Positions 42,452 to 52,225 are shown, numbered from the stretch's first letter. The stretch: DNA of 64,000 nucleotides from VMDH01 sp038108875 (GCA_038108875.1 JAYNII010000003.1:59106-123105); one strand, 5' to 3'. Notes: a model not told the origin generated them from the sequence alone. Numbers and translations: made by a program.

Positions 42452-43335
42452 TGTCTAAGTTTATCGTTAATTGCATCTATTAGTAACAACGGCTCATCTA
42501 ACAAGACGTGATGGGCTGCATTAGAAATAACCTCAAAATCCATGCTGGTTTTGAATGCTTTTTGCATATACTCCATGATCCTAGAATCCAACAATGCGCT
42601 TTTCCCTCCTGCAATAAATAAAGAAGGACATTGGAATTTAAATTCGTATCCATGCAGTCTATTAAGAGAGTGGAAAATAGTGTCATCAAATCTCCAGCGC
42701 CACCCCTCTTGAGTGTTCTTAACGGAATATTCGGCTATGTATCTTACGTACCAAGAGTTTTTACAATCTTGTGGGGGCATGAGTCTAAATCTATTTAGAA
42801 TAGTGAGTTTATCTTCATAATATTTTATCTTTCGAATAGGAATGCTTGCCTTGTGATTTGAATAATCATACGTAGGTGGTCTGATTGGTGTGTCTATCAT
42901 GATCATGCCAGCATAGCAATCTTTCCTCTCGCTCACTATATATCCAGCTATGTGTCCCCCAAGGGAGTGACCTATAAGGATTATCGTTTTATGAGAACAG
43001 GATTCATTCTCCAGAATATGTTCAATAGCATTTTTAAAGAGCATGAAGCTGTATACATCATGAAAATCTGATTCTCCCATGCCAGGCAAATCAGGGACTA
43101 TTAAATAATGATTGCCTTTGATGAGAGGTCCTAGAGGGCTCCACCAGTGTTTGTGAGCTCCAGTGCCATGAATAAGAACTATAACTACATCTTGCTTTGA
43201 ATCACCGAGCGTTTGGTAAACCAATTTCTTGTTATTTAAGGAAGTTTCTTTTCTATGAAAGTCTTGAGTAATAGCTTGTAAGAACCATTCTGGTGCACCA
43301 AAAAGGTCTTGATTGAGATCGTTGGTAATTTCCAT
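42427..43335 (-). CDS. Alpha/beta hydrolase
   Basis: The 302-residue protein has VLIHGTGAHKHWWSPLGPLI (oxyanion region), LIVPDLPGMGESDFH, and the nucleophile elbow LIGHSLGGHIAGYIV with Ser. A late SNAAHHVLLDEP supplies the His. This is a standard esterase/hydrolase fold, substrate unknown. It is divergent from the NUDIX gene with 32 bases between starts. Confidence 0.87.
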   Translation of the reverse strand: MEITNDLNQDLFGAPEWFLQAITQDFHRKETSLNNKKLVYQTLGDSKQDVVIVLIHGTGAHKHWWSPLGPLIKGNHYLIVPDLPGMGESDFHDVYSFMLFKNAIEHILENESCSHKTIILIGHSLGGHIAGYIVSERKDCYAGMIMIDTPIRPPTYDYSNHKASIPIRKIKYYEDKLTILNRFRLMPPQDCKNSWYVRYIAEYSVKNTQEGWRWRFDDTIFHSLNRLHGYEFKFQCPSLFIAGGKSALLDSRIMEYMQKAFKTSMDFEVISNAAHHVLLDEPLLLIDAINDKLRQWKVHNIT

Positions 43336-43367
43336 TCCGTATTATTCTAAAGGATAATAGCTTGACC

Positions 43368-44135
43368 ATGGAATCTAAGCCAATAAATCCAGCAGCAACT
43401 GTGATGCTTGTCAGAGATCAAAACCAGCAGCTAGAAGTATTAATGGTAAAAAGAAATACCTACGGCAGTTTTGGAAATCTTTTTGTCTTCCCTGGAGGTA
43501 AACTTGATACTGAAGACCAAGATCCTACGTTGTATGCTAGATGTCATGGCCTTACAGATTTGCAGGCATCTAAAGTCCTTGGAATTGCAAGAGATGGTCT
43601 TGCCTATTGGGTTGCAGTTGCAAGAGAGTGCTTTGAAGAGGTGGGAATTATAATAGGGACTGGAAATTTTTCTAAGGGAAGACTAAAGGAAGACAGGGTG
43701 CTCTTGAATGAAGGAACTATCAGTTTTGCTCAGCTTCTAGAAAAATATGATGTAAATATCTCAGTTAAAAATATTGCCTACTGTGCTCATTGGATAACCC
43801 CTACAATAGAACCAAAAAGATTTACTACGAGATTCTTTGTTGCTCTTGCCCCAAGCGATATTGAGGGCTGGCACGACGGAGCTGAACTTACGGACAGTCT
43901 TTGGATAACTCCTTCTGAGGCACTAATGGAACACCAGGCTGGTAACTTCAATTTAATAATGCCAACAATTAAAAATTTACAAGTATTGAGTTCGTTCTCA
44001 TCAAGTTTAGAAGTTATTAATCACTTTAATCAGTTACCAATTGGAGTCGTCGAGACTATTTTGCCTAAATTCTATAAAGAAAATGGGCAATGGCATGGGC
44101 TATTACCGGGAGATTATGGCTACGATGAACTCTAA
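43368..44135 (+). CDS. NUDIX hydrolase (NUDT19-like)
   Basis: From the ATG at 43368 the protein has 255 residues. NPAATVMLVRD opens it, and VFPGGKLD begins the NUDIX box. About 35 residues are inserted before ARECFEEVGI, which completes it. An insertion inside the NUDIX box is known from the NUDT19/RP2 acyl-CoA diphosphatase group, so a CoA-derivative substrate is possible. An in-frame TTG two codons earlier is less likely. It overlaps the MBL gene by 20 bases. Confidence 0.82.
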   Translation: MESKPINPAATVMLVRDQNQQLEVLMVKRNTYGSFGNLFVFPGGKLDTEDQDPTLYARCHGLTDLQASKVLGIARDGLAYWVAVARECFEEVGIIIGTGNFSKGRLKEDRVLLNEGTISFAQLLEKYDVNISVKNIAYCAHWITPTIEPKRFTTRFFVALAPSDIEGWHDGAELTDSLWITPSEALMEHQAGNFNLIMPTIKNLQVLSSFSSSLEVINHFNQLPIGVVETILPKFYKENGQWHGLLPGDYGYDEL

Positions 44136-44928
44136 GTTAATTCAGAGAATATGTGCTAATAACGCAAGCCTGTTTACAGGACCCGGAACAAATACCTACT
44201 TAATCGGCAAAGAAGATATAACTCTTGTAGACCCAGGACCGCTTCAAGAAAATCGTTTGGATCAGGTCGTTGAGCAATGCCAAGGCAAGTTAAAAAGAAT
44301 TTTAGTTACCCACACCCATAAAGATCATTCTCCCGGTGCTGCTTACCTTCAAAAAAAATATTCTCTCCCAGTATTTGGTCTGAGGGTTAAGCAAGATGAC
44401 GGTCTTCAGGATAGGACCTTCAATCCAACTGCAGAACTTCACCATGGAGAGGTTATTGAAACCAATGAATACGTAATAGAAACTATACATACACCAGGTC
44501 ATGCATCTAATCATCTCTGTTTTTTGATCAAAAATGAGAGATGCATTCTTACTGGGGATCACATTATGAATGGCTCAACTGTTGTGATTGCGCCTCCGGA
44601 TGGAGATATGTCTGATTATCTAGACTCGCTTGAGCTATTAAAGGAATATGAATTTGAAACTATTGGCCCAGGACATGGTGATTTTATGGACCATCCTTTA
44701 CAAGCAATTGATTGGATTGTGAGCCACAGAAGAGCCAGAGAGGAAAAAGTTATTGCTAAAATAAAACTTCAGGGTCCTTGCAAGATAGAGAGCCTCCTGC
44801 CTTTAGTATATGATGATGTTGATCCTAGATTATTTCCTCTAGCAGTTAGAAGCCTTGAAGCACATTTACTAAAACTTGTAAAAGATCACAAAACAAAAAA
44901 GATCAATAATCTCTGGCAAATAATCTAG
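44116..44928 (+). CDS. Metallo-beta-lactamase-fold hydrolase (LACTB2-like)
   Basis: The protein has 270 residues from ATG 44116; ATG 44125 is equally possible. GPGTNTYLIG, then THTHKDHSPGAAYL (HxHxDH zinc motif), ETIHTPGHASNHLCF, LTGDHIMNGSTVVIAPPDGDMSDYL and GPGHGDFMDHP are in the order of LACTB2-like proteins. Vertebrate LACTB2 is an endoribonuclease; bacterial roles are unclear. A winged-helix-like C-terminus follows. It overlaps the NUDIX gene. Confidence 0.83.
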   Translation: MATMNSKLIQRICANNASLFTGPGTNTYLIGKEDITLVDPGPLQENRLDQVVEQCQGKLKRILVTHTHKDHSPGAAYLQKKYSLPVFGLRVKQDDGLQDRTFNPTAELHHGEVIETNEYVIETIHTPGHASNHLCFLIKNERCILTGDHIMNGSTVVIAPPDGDMSDYLDSLELLKEYEFETIGPGHGDFMDHPLQAIDWIVSHRRAREEKVIAKIKLQGPCKIESLLPLVYDDVDPRLFPLAVRSLEAHLLKLVKDHKTKKINNLWQII

Positions 44929-44930
44929 TC

Positions 44931-45293
44931 ATGTTAATAAGTCTTTTAAGCACTCATTACCTTTTAATGGCGATGGGATTTTTTTATAGCATCCAAAGGA
45001 GAATCAGCTTTGTTAGTTGGTTAAGAGGGGATTATCCCTTCAGAGTCTTTCTAGGTATCGAAATGTATTTCTCAGTTTTGTCTGGTCTAACATATTTTGC
45101 ACACCTCAAGACAATTATTTTTTTAATCTTTCTCTATCATTTTGCAAGTGTAATATTTATGCTTGCTGCAAGTGGTATGACTGCCGCCATGTTTAGGCAG
45201 ATGGCAGATGTTTCCGAGGAACAATTTGCACCTATGATGAGTTTTTTTTATTTATTTTTAGGAATACTTACTTTATCAGCACTATTTTCTTAA
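44931..45293 (+). CDS. Small membrane protein of unknown function
   Basis: The 120-residue protein has three to four hydrophobic helices (LISLLSTHYLLMAMGFFY, FRVFLGIEMYFSVLSGLTYF, LKTIIFLIFLYHFASVIFMLAASGMTAAM, MSFFYLFLGILTLSALF). It lies 2 bases after the MBL gene and overlaps acs by 12 bases tail to tail. No family recognised. Confidence 0.65.
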   Translation: MLISLLSTHYLLMAMGFFYSIQRRISFVSWLRGDYPFRVFLGIEMYFSVLSGLTYFAHLKTIIFLIFLYHFASVIFMLAASGMTAAMFRQMADVSEEQFAPMMSFFYLFLGILTLSALFS

Positions 45294-47219
45294 TACGAGA
45301 GTTTTAGCGTTAGCAGTTAAATCATTCACTACTCCTGGATCTGCAAGGGTTGTAACATCACCGAGGTTTGAAAAGTCACCTTCTGCGATTTTGCGAAGGA
45401 TTCTACGCATAATTTTTCCAGATCTAGTTTTGGGGAGACCAGGCGCCCATTGAATAAGATCGGGTTTGGCAATAGGGCTTATCTCTTTAGCAACCAATGT
45501 TTTTAATTCATTTATCAAAATGTCGTCACCGATAGTGCCTACCATTAATGTAACAAATGCATATATTCCTTGCCCTTTAATTGGATGATGTATACCAACT
45601 ACGGCTGCTTCAGCAACTCTTTGATGGAGTACTAAAGCGCTCTCAATTTCAGCAGTGCCTAATCGGTGGCCAGAAACATTGAGCACATCATCAACTCTTC
45701 CAGTTATCCAATAGTAGCCGTCTTCATCCCTACGTGCTCCATCACCAGTAAAATAACACTTTTTGTATTGTGAAAAGTAAGTATCCAACATACGCTGGTG
45801 ATTGCCATAAACCGTTCTAATCTGGCTTGGCCAGGAGGTTGTAATAACTAGATTTCCGGATGCTGGACCCTCCAGTAATTTTCCCCCTTCATCAAGGATA
45901 GCAGGCTTTATTCCAAAAAAAGGAAGGGTTGCTGAACCGGGTTTTGTTGGAGTGATTCCGCCGATGGGAGATATCAATACTGAACCAGTTTCTGTCTGCC
46001 ACCAAGTGTCTACAATATGACAACGCTCTTTGCCAACTACTCGGTAATACCATTCCCATGCTTCAGGATTAATGGGTTCGCCTACGGTACCTAATAATCG
46101 CAAAGAGGATCTATTGGTATTGTTAACATATGCATCGCCCATAGACATTAATGATCTAATGGCTGTTGGCGCTGTATAAAAGATACTAACCTGATATTTA
46201 TCGCAAATCTCCCAGCAGCGAGAAGCGCTCGGATAAGTTGGGATTCCCTCAAACATAATGGTAGTTGCGCCGTTTGAAAGAGGTCCATAAATAATATAAG
46301 TATGACCTGTGATCCATCCGACATCTGCAGTGCACCAGTAAATGTCATCTTCCTTATAGCCAAATATATATTTAAAGCTCATGTGTGCACCAAGCAAATA
46401 GCCGCCTGAAGTGTGAAGGACTCCTTTGGGTTTTCCAGTTGAACCAGATGTATAAAGAATAAATAACGGATCCTCAGCAGCCATGGGTTCGCATGGACAT
46501 TCTTTTTCTAATCCTATTTTCATTTCTGTATAGCTTTTATCCAATTCTGGATTCCAATCAATCTTATTTCCGGTATTGGTTACAACCAAACAATGTTTAA
46601 CGGTAGGACACTGGATTAGAGCTTCATCTACGCTCTTTTTAAGAGGAATTTTTTTACCTCCTCGCACAGCTTCATCTGCGGTTATAACGACCTCGCATTC
46701 CGCATCTAATATTCTGTCTTTAAGAGATTCTGCTGAGAATCCTCCAAAGACTACAGAATGGATGGCTCCTATGCGTGCACATGCGAGCATAGCAAAAGCT
46801 GCCTCTGGGATCATAGGCATATATATGCATACTCTAGAGCCTTTTTTTACATTTAGAGCTTTTAATGCATTAGCAAATAAACAAACTTCTTCATGCAATT
46901 TAATAAAAGTATAGGATTTACTTTCACTGCCATCGTCGCTTTCCCAAATAATCGCAACTTGCTCTGCTTTAGTTGCTAGATGTCGATCAACGCAATTATG
47001 GCAAACATTTAGCTGACCATCTTCAAACCATCTCGCCTCTGAAAAGTTATTGTTGTGAACTGTAGAAAATGGTTTAAACCATTCCAAGTTCAAAGCTTCG
47101 TTTGCAAAAAAACTTAGAGGATCATTAATAGATGCTTGATATTTTTGGACATAATCATCCCAATCTTTAAAATAAGGGTTACTATTTTTTTGGGGAGGCT
47201 GATAAGTCTTTTCAGCCAT
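45282..47219 (-). CDS. acs: Acetyl-CoA synthetase
   Basis: This 645-residue adenylate-forming enzyme activates acetate to acetyl-CoA. The N-terminal block NPYFKDWDDYVQKYQASINDPLSFFANEA is typical. ILYTSGSTGKPKGVLHT is the AMP-binding loop, TWWQTETGS holds the substrate pocket, YFTGDGARRDEDGYYWITGRVDDVLNVSGHRLGTAEIE is the hinge, and TRSGKIMRRIL carries the acetylatable lysine. Length matches Acs (652). It is last in the dksA-pcnB-dNK-acs run, one base after the kinase. Confidence 0.96.
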   Translation of the reverse strand: MAEKTYQPPQKNSNPYFKDWDDYVQKYQASINDPLSFFANEALNLEWFKPFSTVHNNNFSEARWFEDGQLNVCHNCVDRHLATKAEQVAIIWESDDGSESKSYTFIKLHEEVCLFANALKALNVKKGSRVCIYMPMIPEAAFAMLACARIGAIHSVVFGGFSAESLKDRILDAECEVVITADEAVRGGKKIPLKKSVDEALIQCPTVKHCLVVTNTGNKIDWNPELDKSYTEMKIGLEKECPCEPMAAEDPLFILYTSGSTGKPKGVLHTSGGYLLGAHMSFKYIFGYKEDDIYWCTADVGWITGHTYIIYGPLSNGATTIMFEGIPTYPSASRCWEICDKYQVSIFYTAPTAIRSLMSMGDAYVNNTNRSSLRLLGTVGEPINPEAWEWYYRVVGKERCHIVDTWWQTETGSVLISPIGGITPTKPGSATLPFFGIKPAILDEGGKLLEGPASGNLVITTSWPSQIRTVYGNHQRMLDTYFSQYKKCYFTGDGARRDEDGYYWITGRVDDVLNVSGHRLGTAEIESALVLHQRVAEAAVVGIHHPIKGQGIYAFVTLMVGTIGDDILINELKTLVAKEISPIAKPDLIQWAPGLPKTRSGKIMRRILRKIAEGDFSNLGDVTTLADPGVVNDLTANAKTLVLRK

Positions 47220-47220
47220 A

Positions 47221-47886
47221 TTAGAGCATGCTCGGTTGAGGATTTAAGAAATTTTTACCTTTAGGATTGGACATAATGTTGTCTACGAGCATTTCATAAT
47301 CCCTTTCGCTCTCATGGAGATTGATACCAGCAGCATTCACAATTAGCAAAGGAGCGTTCTCGTAGTATAGAAAAAACTTTGAGTAGGCTTCATTTAGCTT
47401 TTCTAAATATTCTGCAGTCAGATATTTTTCATTTGGACTGCCACGTCTATTAATTCGATCAAGCAATACATCAACAGGTGCTTGCAAGTAAATTACCAAA
47501 TCTGGAGTTGGCGCATCAATTGTGAGATGTTCATAAACCTTGTCATAAAGCTGCATTTCTTCTTTTGTTAAATTGACCTCAGCAAACAAGCGATCTTTTT
47601 CAATAACAAAATCTGAAACACGGACAGGTTCAAATAAGCTGCGTTGTTTTAAATCTTGGATTTGCTGCATCCTCTGAAATAAGAAGAACAACTGAGTAGC
47701 TAAAGCAGATTGCCGTGGATTTTTATAAAAGCTTTCCAAGAAAGGGTTTTCTGAAGGCTTTTCCAATAAAACATCGTAGTTAAAGGTTTCAGCCAGTTTA
47801 TTAGCAAGCGTAGTTTTTCCAACCCCAATAGGACCCTCTACAGCAATATATTTAGGAAGTGGCGCTTCCTTGATAGCTAACTTCAT
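47221..47886 (-). CDS. Deoxynucleoside kinase family protein
   Basis: The 221-residue P-loop kinase has IAVEGPIGVGKTTLANKLA, LEKPSENPFLESFY, QLFFLFQRMQQ, SDFVIEKDRLFA (a DRS-like region) and LVIYLQAPVDVLLDRINRRG with the lid arginines. This is the dNK/dGK/dAK family that phosphorylates deoxynucleosides for salvage. In many gammaproteobacteria a similar gene lies near pcnB-folK-panB; folK is absent here. Confidence 0.85.
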   Translation of the reverse strand: MKLAIKEAPLPKYIAVEGPIGVGKTTLANKLAETFNYDVLLEKPSENPFLESFYKNPRQSALATQLFFLFQRMQQIQDLKQRSLFEPVRVSDFVIEKDRLFAEVNLTKEEMQLYDKVYEHLTIDAPTPDLVIYLQAPVDVLLDRINRRGSPNEKYLTAEYLEKLNEAYSKFFLYYENAPLLIVNAAGINLHESERDYEMLVDNIMSNPKGKNFLNPQPSML

Positions 47887-47902
47887 TTTATATTAAGAAA
47901 GA

Positions 47903-49180
47903 TTAGCGTATCTCTTCAGAGAATCCAAACTTTTTATAATTGGTTTCTTTTCTGCTTTCATAGAGCGTATCTAGCATATGAGCTTTTTGTGCCCTTGACC
48001 CATTTTGGAATCTTAGCCACCAGTCTGTTAAACCAACATTTTCAGATAAGCATTGTTCTCTGAGAACTAATAAATCAAAGGCAGCTCTAAATCTTGGATG
48101 GGCTACCAATTTCATTGGTTGCTTACCAAGCCTGCTTTGAAGTTTTATCTGTAGAGTCCAAATATCTTTGATATAAGCATAAAATCTCTTTGGCACAGAA
48201 GTTAGAGACATTTGATGGCCAATACAAAAATCCATATTTCTATAAAATTTATTTAAATTTATTTCTTCATCATCGCTCGATAGTTTTGCGAGCTTAGGCC
48301 ACAGTATCGCTGCCAGCAAAAACCCAGCGGTGACGGATTGATTGTTATTTACCCGGTCATCTGTATTTTCTAAAGAACGCATAATCATCTCTCTTTGGAA
48401 GGAATTTTGTTCACCAGTTTTCGATGAAAATAAATATTTACTTAATCCAAACTCATCTAGTTTTAGGTAATTATCTTTAGCTCTGCCTTGAAGAAAGAGT
48501 TTATTAAATTCATCAAACATTCTTGCGGTTGATACAGAATTTAGCAGATGACCTTTTTGGTAGATAGCCTCTTTTACATCGTTATGAATTTTGAATCCAA
48601 GTTTGGTTGCAAATCTTATAGCTCTTAGACTTCTCACAGGGTCTTCTTCAAATCTTCTAAGAGGATTCCCAATAGAAACTAGAATCTTTTGCTTTGAGTG
48701 AGCAACTCCATCGTGAGGATCAAAAAGCAAATTACTTACAGGGTTATAATAGAGAGCATTAACTGTGAAGTCTCTTCTCTCACAGTCCTCCTCAATAGTC
48801 CCCCAAGAATTGTCTCTGACTATCTTGCCTTGCTGGTCTTTTAAAATCTCTTGATCATCATCATCTAGGTTTACTTTAGAGGATCTAAAAGTAGAGACCT
48901 CAATAATTTTTTGTTTTTGAAAGACATGTACCAACTTAAATCGTTTTCCAATAATTCTTGAGGCTTTGAAGATCTTCCGGATTTGCTCGGGAGTCGCATT
49001 TGTTGCTATATCAAAATCTTTCGGGGTTAAGTTAACCAAAGCATCTCTAACACAGCCTCCGACTAAGAAGGCTTGAAAATTGTGTTTTTCAAGTATCTGA
49101 AGTATTTCAAGAGCGAGCGTATCGGTTTTTATGTTCCTAAGAGAACTAGGGGTGTTGATTGTGAAATGGGATTTTAACAA
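47903..49180 (-). CDS. pcnB: Poly(A) polymerase I
   Basis: The 425-residue class II nucleotidyltransferase has FLVGGCVRDALVNLTPKDFDIATNATPEQIRKIF with catalytic Asp pair, HVFQKQKIIEVSTFR, ERRDFTVNALYYNP, GNPLRRFEEDPVRSLRAIRFA and the PcnB C-terminal extension (PRFRAAFDLLVLREQ). It adds 3' poly(A) tails that mark RNA for decay. The start is a TTG at 49180. CCA-adding activity is less likely given gene order after dksA and the long C-terminus. Confidence 0.93.
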   Translation of the reverse strand: MLKSHFTINTPSSLRNIKTDTLALEILQILEKHNFQAFLVGGCVRDALVNLTPKDFDIATNATPEQIRKIFKASRIIGKRFKLVHVFQKQKIIEVSTFRSSKVNLDDDDQEILKDQQGKIVRDNSWGTIEEDCERRDFTVNALYYNPVSNLLFDPHDGVAHSKQKILVSIGNPLRRFEEDPVRSLRAIRFATKLGFKIHNDVKEAIYQKGHLLNSVSTARMFDEFNKLFLQGRAKDNYLKLDEFGLSKYLFSSKTGEQNSFQREMIMRSLENTDDRVNNNQSVTAGFLLAAILWPKLAKLSSDDEEINLNKFYRNMDFCIGHQMSLTSVPKRFYAYIKDIWTLQIKLQSRLGKQPMKLVAHPRFRAAFDLLVLREQCLSENVGLTDWWLRFQNGSRAQKAHMLDTLYESRKETNYKKFGFSEEIR

Positions 49181-49214
49181 GCGGTGTTTCTTGCCTCAGA
49201 GCAATTGAGTGTAA

Positions 49215-49880
49215 TTACCATCCAAATTGCTTTTCTTTGATTTCATCTAGAGTTTTGCAATCTATGCAATGGGTTGCAGTAGGCCTTGCTTCTAATCGTT
49301 GAACACCAATCTCAATTCCACAGGCATGACAATAACCGTAATCGTCTTGTTTGATTTGCTCAAGAGAAATTGCTATTTTGTTGATAAGCTTTCTTTCTCT
49401 GTCTCGTGTTCGTAGTTCAAAGGCAAATTCTTCTTCTTGGGAGGCTCGATCTATTGGATCTGCAAATGTTTCCCCCTTGTTTTTAAGATGATCAAAAGTT
49501 TTTTGCATCTCGTCTTTTAAATGCTCACGCCATTCTATTAAGACTTGCATAAAATGTTTTTTCATCGCTGCGCTCATGTATTTTTCATTTTTTTTTGCTT
49601 TGTAGGCAGACACTTCAACAGTTTTAGCAATCTTTTTTGTCCTTGTTTTATTAGAGGACAGTTTTTTTACTACAGTTTTTTTGACATCCTTATTTACTGG
49701 AGTTTTTTTGACAGCTTTTTTTACTGGGGTGGTTTTGACAGCTTTTTTTATCGTGGCTTTTTTAGGAGCCAAGGTTTTTAAAGGTCCTTTTTTAGCAACC
49801 GGTTTTTTGACTACTTTTTTGGTTGTAGCTTTTTTGCTAGTGGGTTTAGTTGAGGGAGTCTTCTTGATTATTTTAGGCAT
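49215..49880 (-). CDS. dksA: RNA polymerase-binding transcription factor DksA with lysine-rich N-terminal extension
   Basis: This 221-residue protein is about 70 longer than E. coli DksA. Residues 1-95 are a low-complexity Lys/Thr/Val/Ala tail (KKTPVKKAVKK-type repeats) like histone H1 tails. The DksA body follows: YMSAAMKKHFMQVLIEWREHL, coiled-coil tip ADPIDRASQEEEF with the DxxDxA motif, and zinc-finger cysteines in YCHACG and HCIDCK. DksA and ppGpp tune rRNA and amino-acid promoters. The tail probably binds nucleic acid; this is inference. Confidence 0.93.
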   Translation of the reverse strand: MPKIIKKTPSTKPTSKKATTKKVVKKPVAKKGPLKTLAPKKATIKKAVKTTPVKKAVKKTPVNKDVKKTVVKKLSSNKTRTKKIAKTVEVSAYKAKKNEKYMSAAMKKHFMQVLIEWREHLKDEMQKTFDHLKNKGETFADPIDRASQEEEFAFELRTRDRERKLINKIAISLEQIKQDDYGYCHACGIEIGVQRLEARPTATHCIDCKTLDEIKEKQFGW

Positions 49881-49940
49881 TAATTTAAATTTTTATTTCC
49901 AACTGAGGCGCAACAAAATATCAGAATATCCATATCTAAG

Positions 49941-50948
49941 CTAGTTTTTTTTAAAATTTTTTCTTACTTCCGCATAGCCAGCAGCATCCAGTCTAGGTCC
50001 AAATGTTTCTACAACCTTGGATGCGCCATAATTAGCAAATTTTCCACACTCCTCTAGAGAACAATTGTTTAACAAAGCATACATAAAGCAGCCAGCAAAC
50101 ATGTCTCCTGCGCCATTAGTATCTACTGGATTAATTTTTACACCAGGCACCTGAGTGACTTGTAAACCGTCAACAATCCAGCAACCTCCTGCACCAGTGG
50201 TAATCGCGCTCTTATAGGGTTTAGCTTTCAGAATAGAAATCGCATCTTCTAAGGAAGATGTTTCAGTAAAAGCAATCGCTTCTTCTGCATTACAAAGAAT
50301 TAAATCTAATCCATGATTTTCTACTTCTTTGAATCTTTCCCTAAATATATTAACAATTCCTGGATCTGATAAAGAAAACACTTTCAGAAGGTTAGGATTG
50401 GATTTAGAGGCCTCAATTGCAGCATTCAACGCATCGTAGTTTTCATTTGAGGACACCATATATCCTTCCATATAAAATATTTTTGCGGCTGTAATAGACT
50501 CTTTTACAATATCATGTTTGTTCATAGCAGCGCTTACATTTAAGGCAGTAAGCATGGTTCTTTTAGCGTCTGGAGTGACCAAAATAAGACATTTTCCTGT
50601 GGGTAAAACTGTTGGGTCGCTCATTTTGCCAGAATGATGTACTCCAGTATCATTGAGACTCTTTAAGTATCGATGACCATCGTCATCATCAGCAATCTTG
50701 CAATTATGAAAGCAGGTTGCTCCAAACATTGATGCAGCTACCAAAGAATTCGTGGCAGAACCTCCACAATCTGAGACAGATTCAGCTTTTTCTTCAAGAA
50801 GTTTCGTTATGATGGGTGCGTGCTCTTCAGAGCTGCTCAAGGTCATCTGATCGATTTTTAGCCCAAGATCATCAATCAGCCTTAGCGTTACCTTAAATTG
50901 GGTATCGACCAATGCATTTCCAATGCCTACGATATCGTACTTAATCAT
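49941..50948 (-). CDS. PfkB-family carbohydrate/nucleoside kinase (adenosine kinase-like)
   Basis: The 335-residue ribokinase-fold protein has IVGIGNALVDTQFKV, GGSATNSLVAASMFG, KCLILVTPDAKRTMLTALNVSA and NPVDTNGAGDMFAGCF with the catalytic Asp. NGAGD instead of TGAGD, and the overall layout, resemble adenosine kinase and related proteins in Proteobacteria. It overlaps hemL by 4 bases. Substrate is unproved. Confidence 0.85.
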   Translation of the reverse strand: MIKYDIVGIGNALVDTQFKVTLRLIDDLGLKIDQMTLSSSEEHAPIITKLLEEKAESVSDCGGSATNSLVAASMFGATCFHNCKIADDDDGHRYLKSLNDTGVHHSGKMSDPTVLPTGKCLILVTPDAKRTMLTALNVSAAMNKHDIVKESITAAKIFYMEGYMVSSNENYDALNAAIEASKSNPNLLKVFSLSDPGIVNIFRERFKEVENHGLDLILCNAEEAIAFTETSSLEDAISILKAKPYKSAITTGAGGCWIVDGLQVTQVPGVKINPVDTNGAGDMFAGCFMYALLNNCSLEECGKFANYGASKVVETFGPRLDAAGYAEVRKNFKKN

Positions 50949-52225
50949 ATTTTCTTCAACCCTTTTGAAATTTTTTCCAGCGTTTTTTCAATTACGTTAT
51001 TTAGATGCATGGTTGAAATAAAACCAGCTTCAAATTTTGATGGTGCAAAATATATCCCTTCCTCTAAACATGCGAGATAGATGCGCTTAAATAATTCAGA
51101 ATCAGTTTGCAAAACATCCTCAAAGTTATTTGGCAAAGTTTCCGATACAAAGAATCCAAACATTCCTCCCATTGCTCCATATACAAATGGAATGTTCCTT
51201 GAGTGAAAAATTTCTGCCATACCAGCAAGTAATTGATTTGCTCTTGCTTGCAGAATTTCATAAGGGTTAGTTGCAATGAGTTCCTGTAAAAGCGCAGTCC
51301 CTGCAGCCATCGCTAGGGGATTTCCTGAAAGCGTTCCTGCCTGATAAATAGGACCTTCGGGCGCTAGCATATCCATTAATTCTGCTTTCCCGCCAAACGC
51401 ACCCACCGGTAATCCTCCACCTATAACTTTTCCAAAAGCAGTTAAATCTGGAATGATTCGATACAATTCTTGAGCTCCTCCTAAGGCTACCCTAAAACCT
51501 GACATCACCTCATCAAAGATTAAGATTGATCCGTACTTGTCGCATAATTTTCTTAGGGATAATAAGAAATCAGTGTGTCCAGGAATATAGCCCATATTTC
51601 CTGCTATAGGTTCCACTATTATTGCAGCAACACTTTCTCCGAACGAATGCATAAAATTTTCTATTTCTGAAACATTGTTATATTGCAATGATGCAGTATG
51701 CTCAGCTAGGGATTTAGGAATTCCAGGAGAATCAGGCAATCCAAAGGTTGATACTCCCGAACCAGCTTTTACTAATAACGAGTCAACATGACCGTGATAA
51801 CAACCGGTAAATTTAACAATTTTATCTCTTCGAGATGCTCCTCTGGCTAATCGAATACAACTCATGGTTGCCTCAGTTCCGGAGTTAACCATTCTTAGTT
51901 TATCAATGTCGTACTGGCTTTTAATAAGTGTTGCAAGACTTGTTTCAATAGCAGTGGGAGCGCCATAACTGGTTCCTAGTTCAAGTTGTGCTTTGATGGC
52001 ATTAATTATGATTGGGTTCGAGTGGCCTAAGATCATTGGTCCCCAAGACCCAATATAGTCTATAAATTGATTGCCATCTGCATCTATCAAATACGGACCT
52101 TTGGCAGATTGGAAAAAGATAGGATTACCGTCAATATTTTTGAAAGCACGCACAGGAGAATTGACGCCACCCGGAATATGTTTTCGAGCTTCTAAGAAGA
52201 GTTCTTTTGATTTATTAAGCTTCAT
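50945..52225 (-). CDS. hemL: Glutamate-1-semialdehyde 2,1-aminomutase
   Basis: This 426-residue PLP enzyme makes 5-aminolevulinate. MKLNKSKELFLEARKHIPGGVNSPVRAF is the family start. KFTGCYHGHVDSLLVKAGSG, ILIFDEVMSGFR and FGKVIGGGLPVGAFGG (PLP lysine) are diagnostic, and IYQAGTLSGNPLAMAAG follows. Length matches E. coli HemL (426). It overlaps thiE and the kinase gene by 4 bases each. Confidence 0.97.
   Translation of the reverse strand: MKLNKSKELFLEARKHIPGGVNSPVRAFKNIDGNPIFFQSAKGPYLIDADGNQFIDYIGSWGPMILGHSNPIIINAIKAQLELGTSYGAPTAIETSLATLIKSQYDIDKLRMVNSGTEATMSCIRLARGASRRDKIVKFTGCYHGHVDSLLVKAGSGVSTFGLPDSPGIPKSLAEHTASLQYNNVSEIENFMHSFGESVAAIIVEPIAGNMGYIPGHTDFLLSLRKLCDKYGSILIFDEVMSGFRVALGGAQELYRIIPDLTAFGKVIGGGLPVGAFGGKAELMDMLAPEGPIYQAGTLSGNPLAMAAGTALLQELIATNPYEILQARANQLLAGMAEIFHSRNIPFVYGAMGGMFGFFVSETLPNNFEDVLQTDSELFKRIYLACLEEGIYFAPSKFEAGFISTMHLNNVIEKTLEKISKGLKKI

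Noticed and set aside
46576..46914. 112-codon ORF opposite acs
   Set aside because: No family character, and it lies wholly inside a well-supported acs gene on the other strand.
49545..49944. Phenylalanine-rich ORFs opposite dksA
   Set aside because: They are mirror images of the lysine-rich tail (AAA/AAG read as TTT/CTT), not genes.
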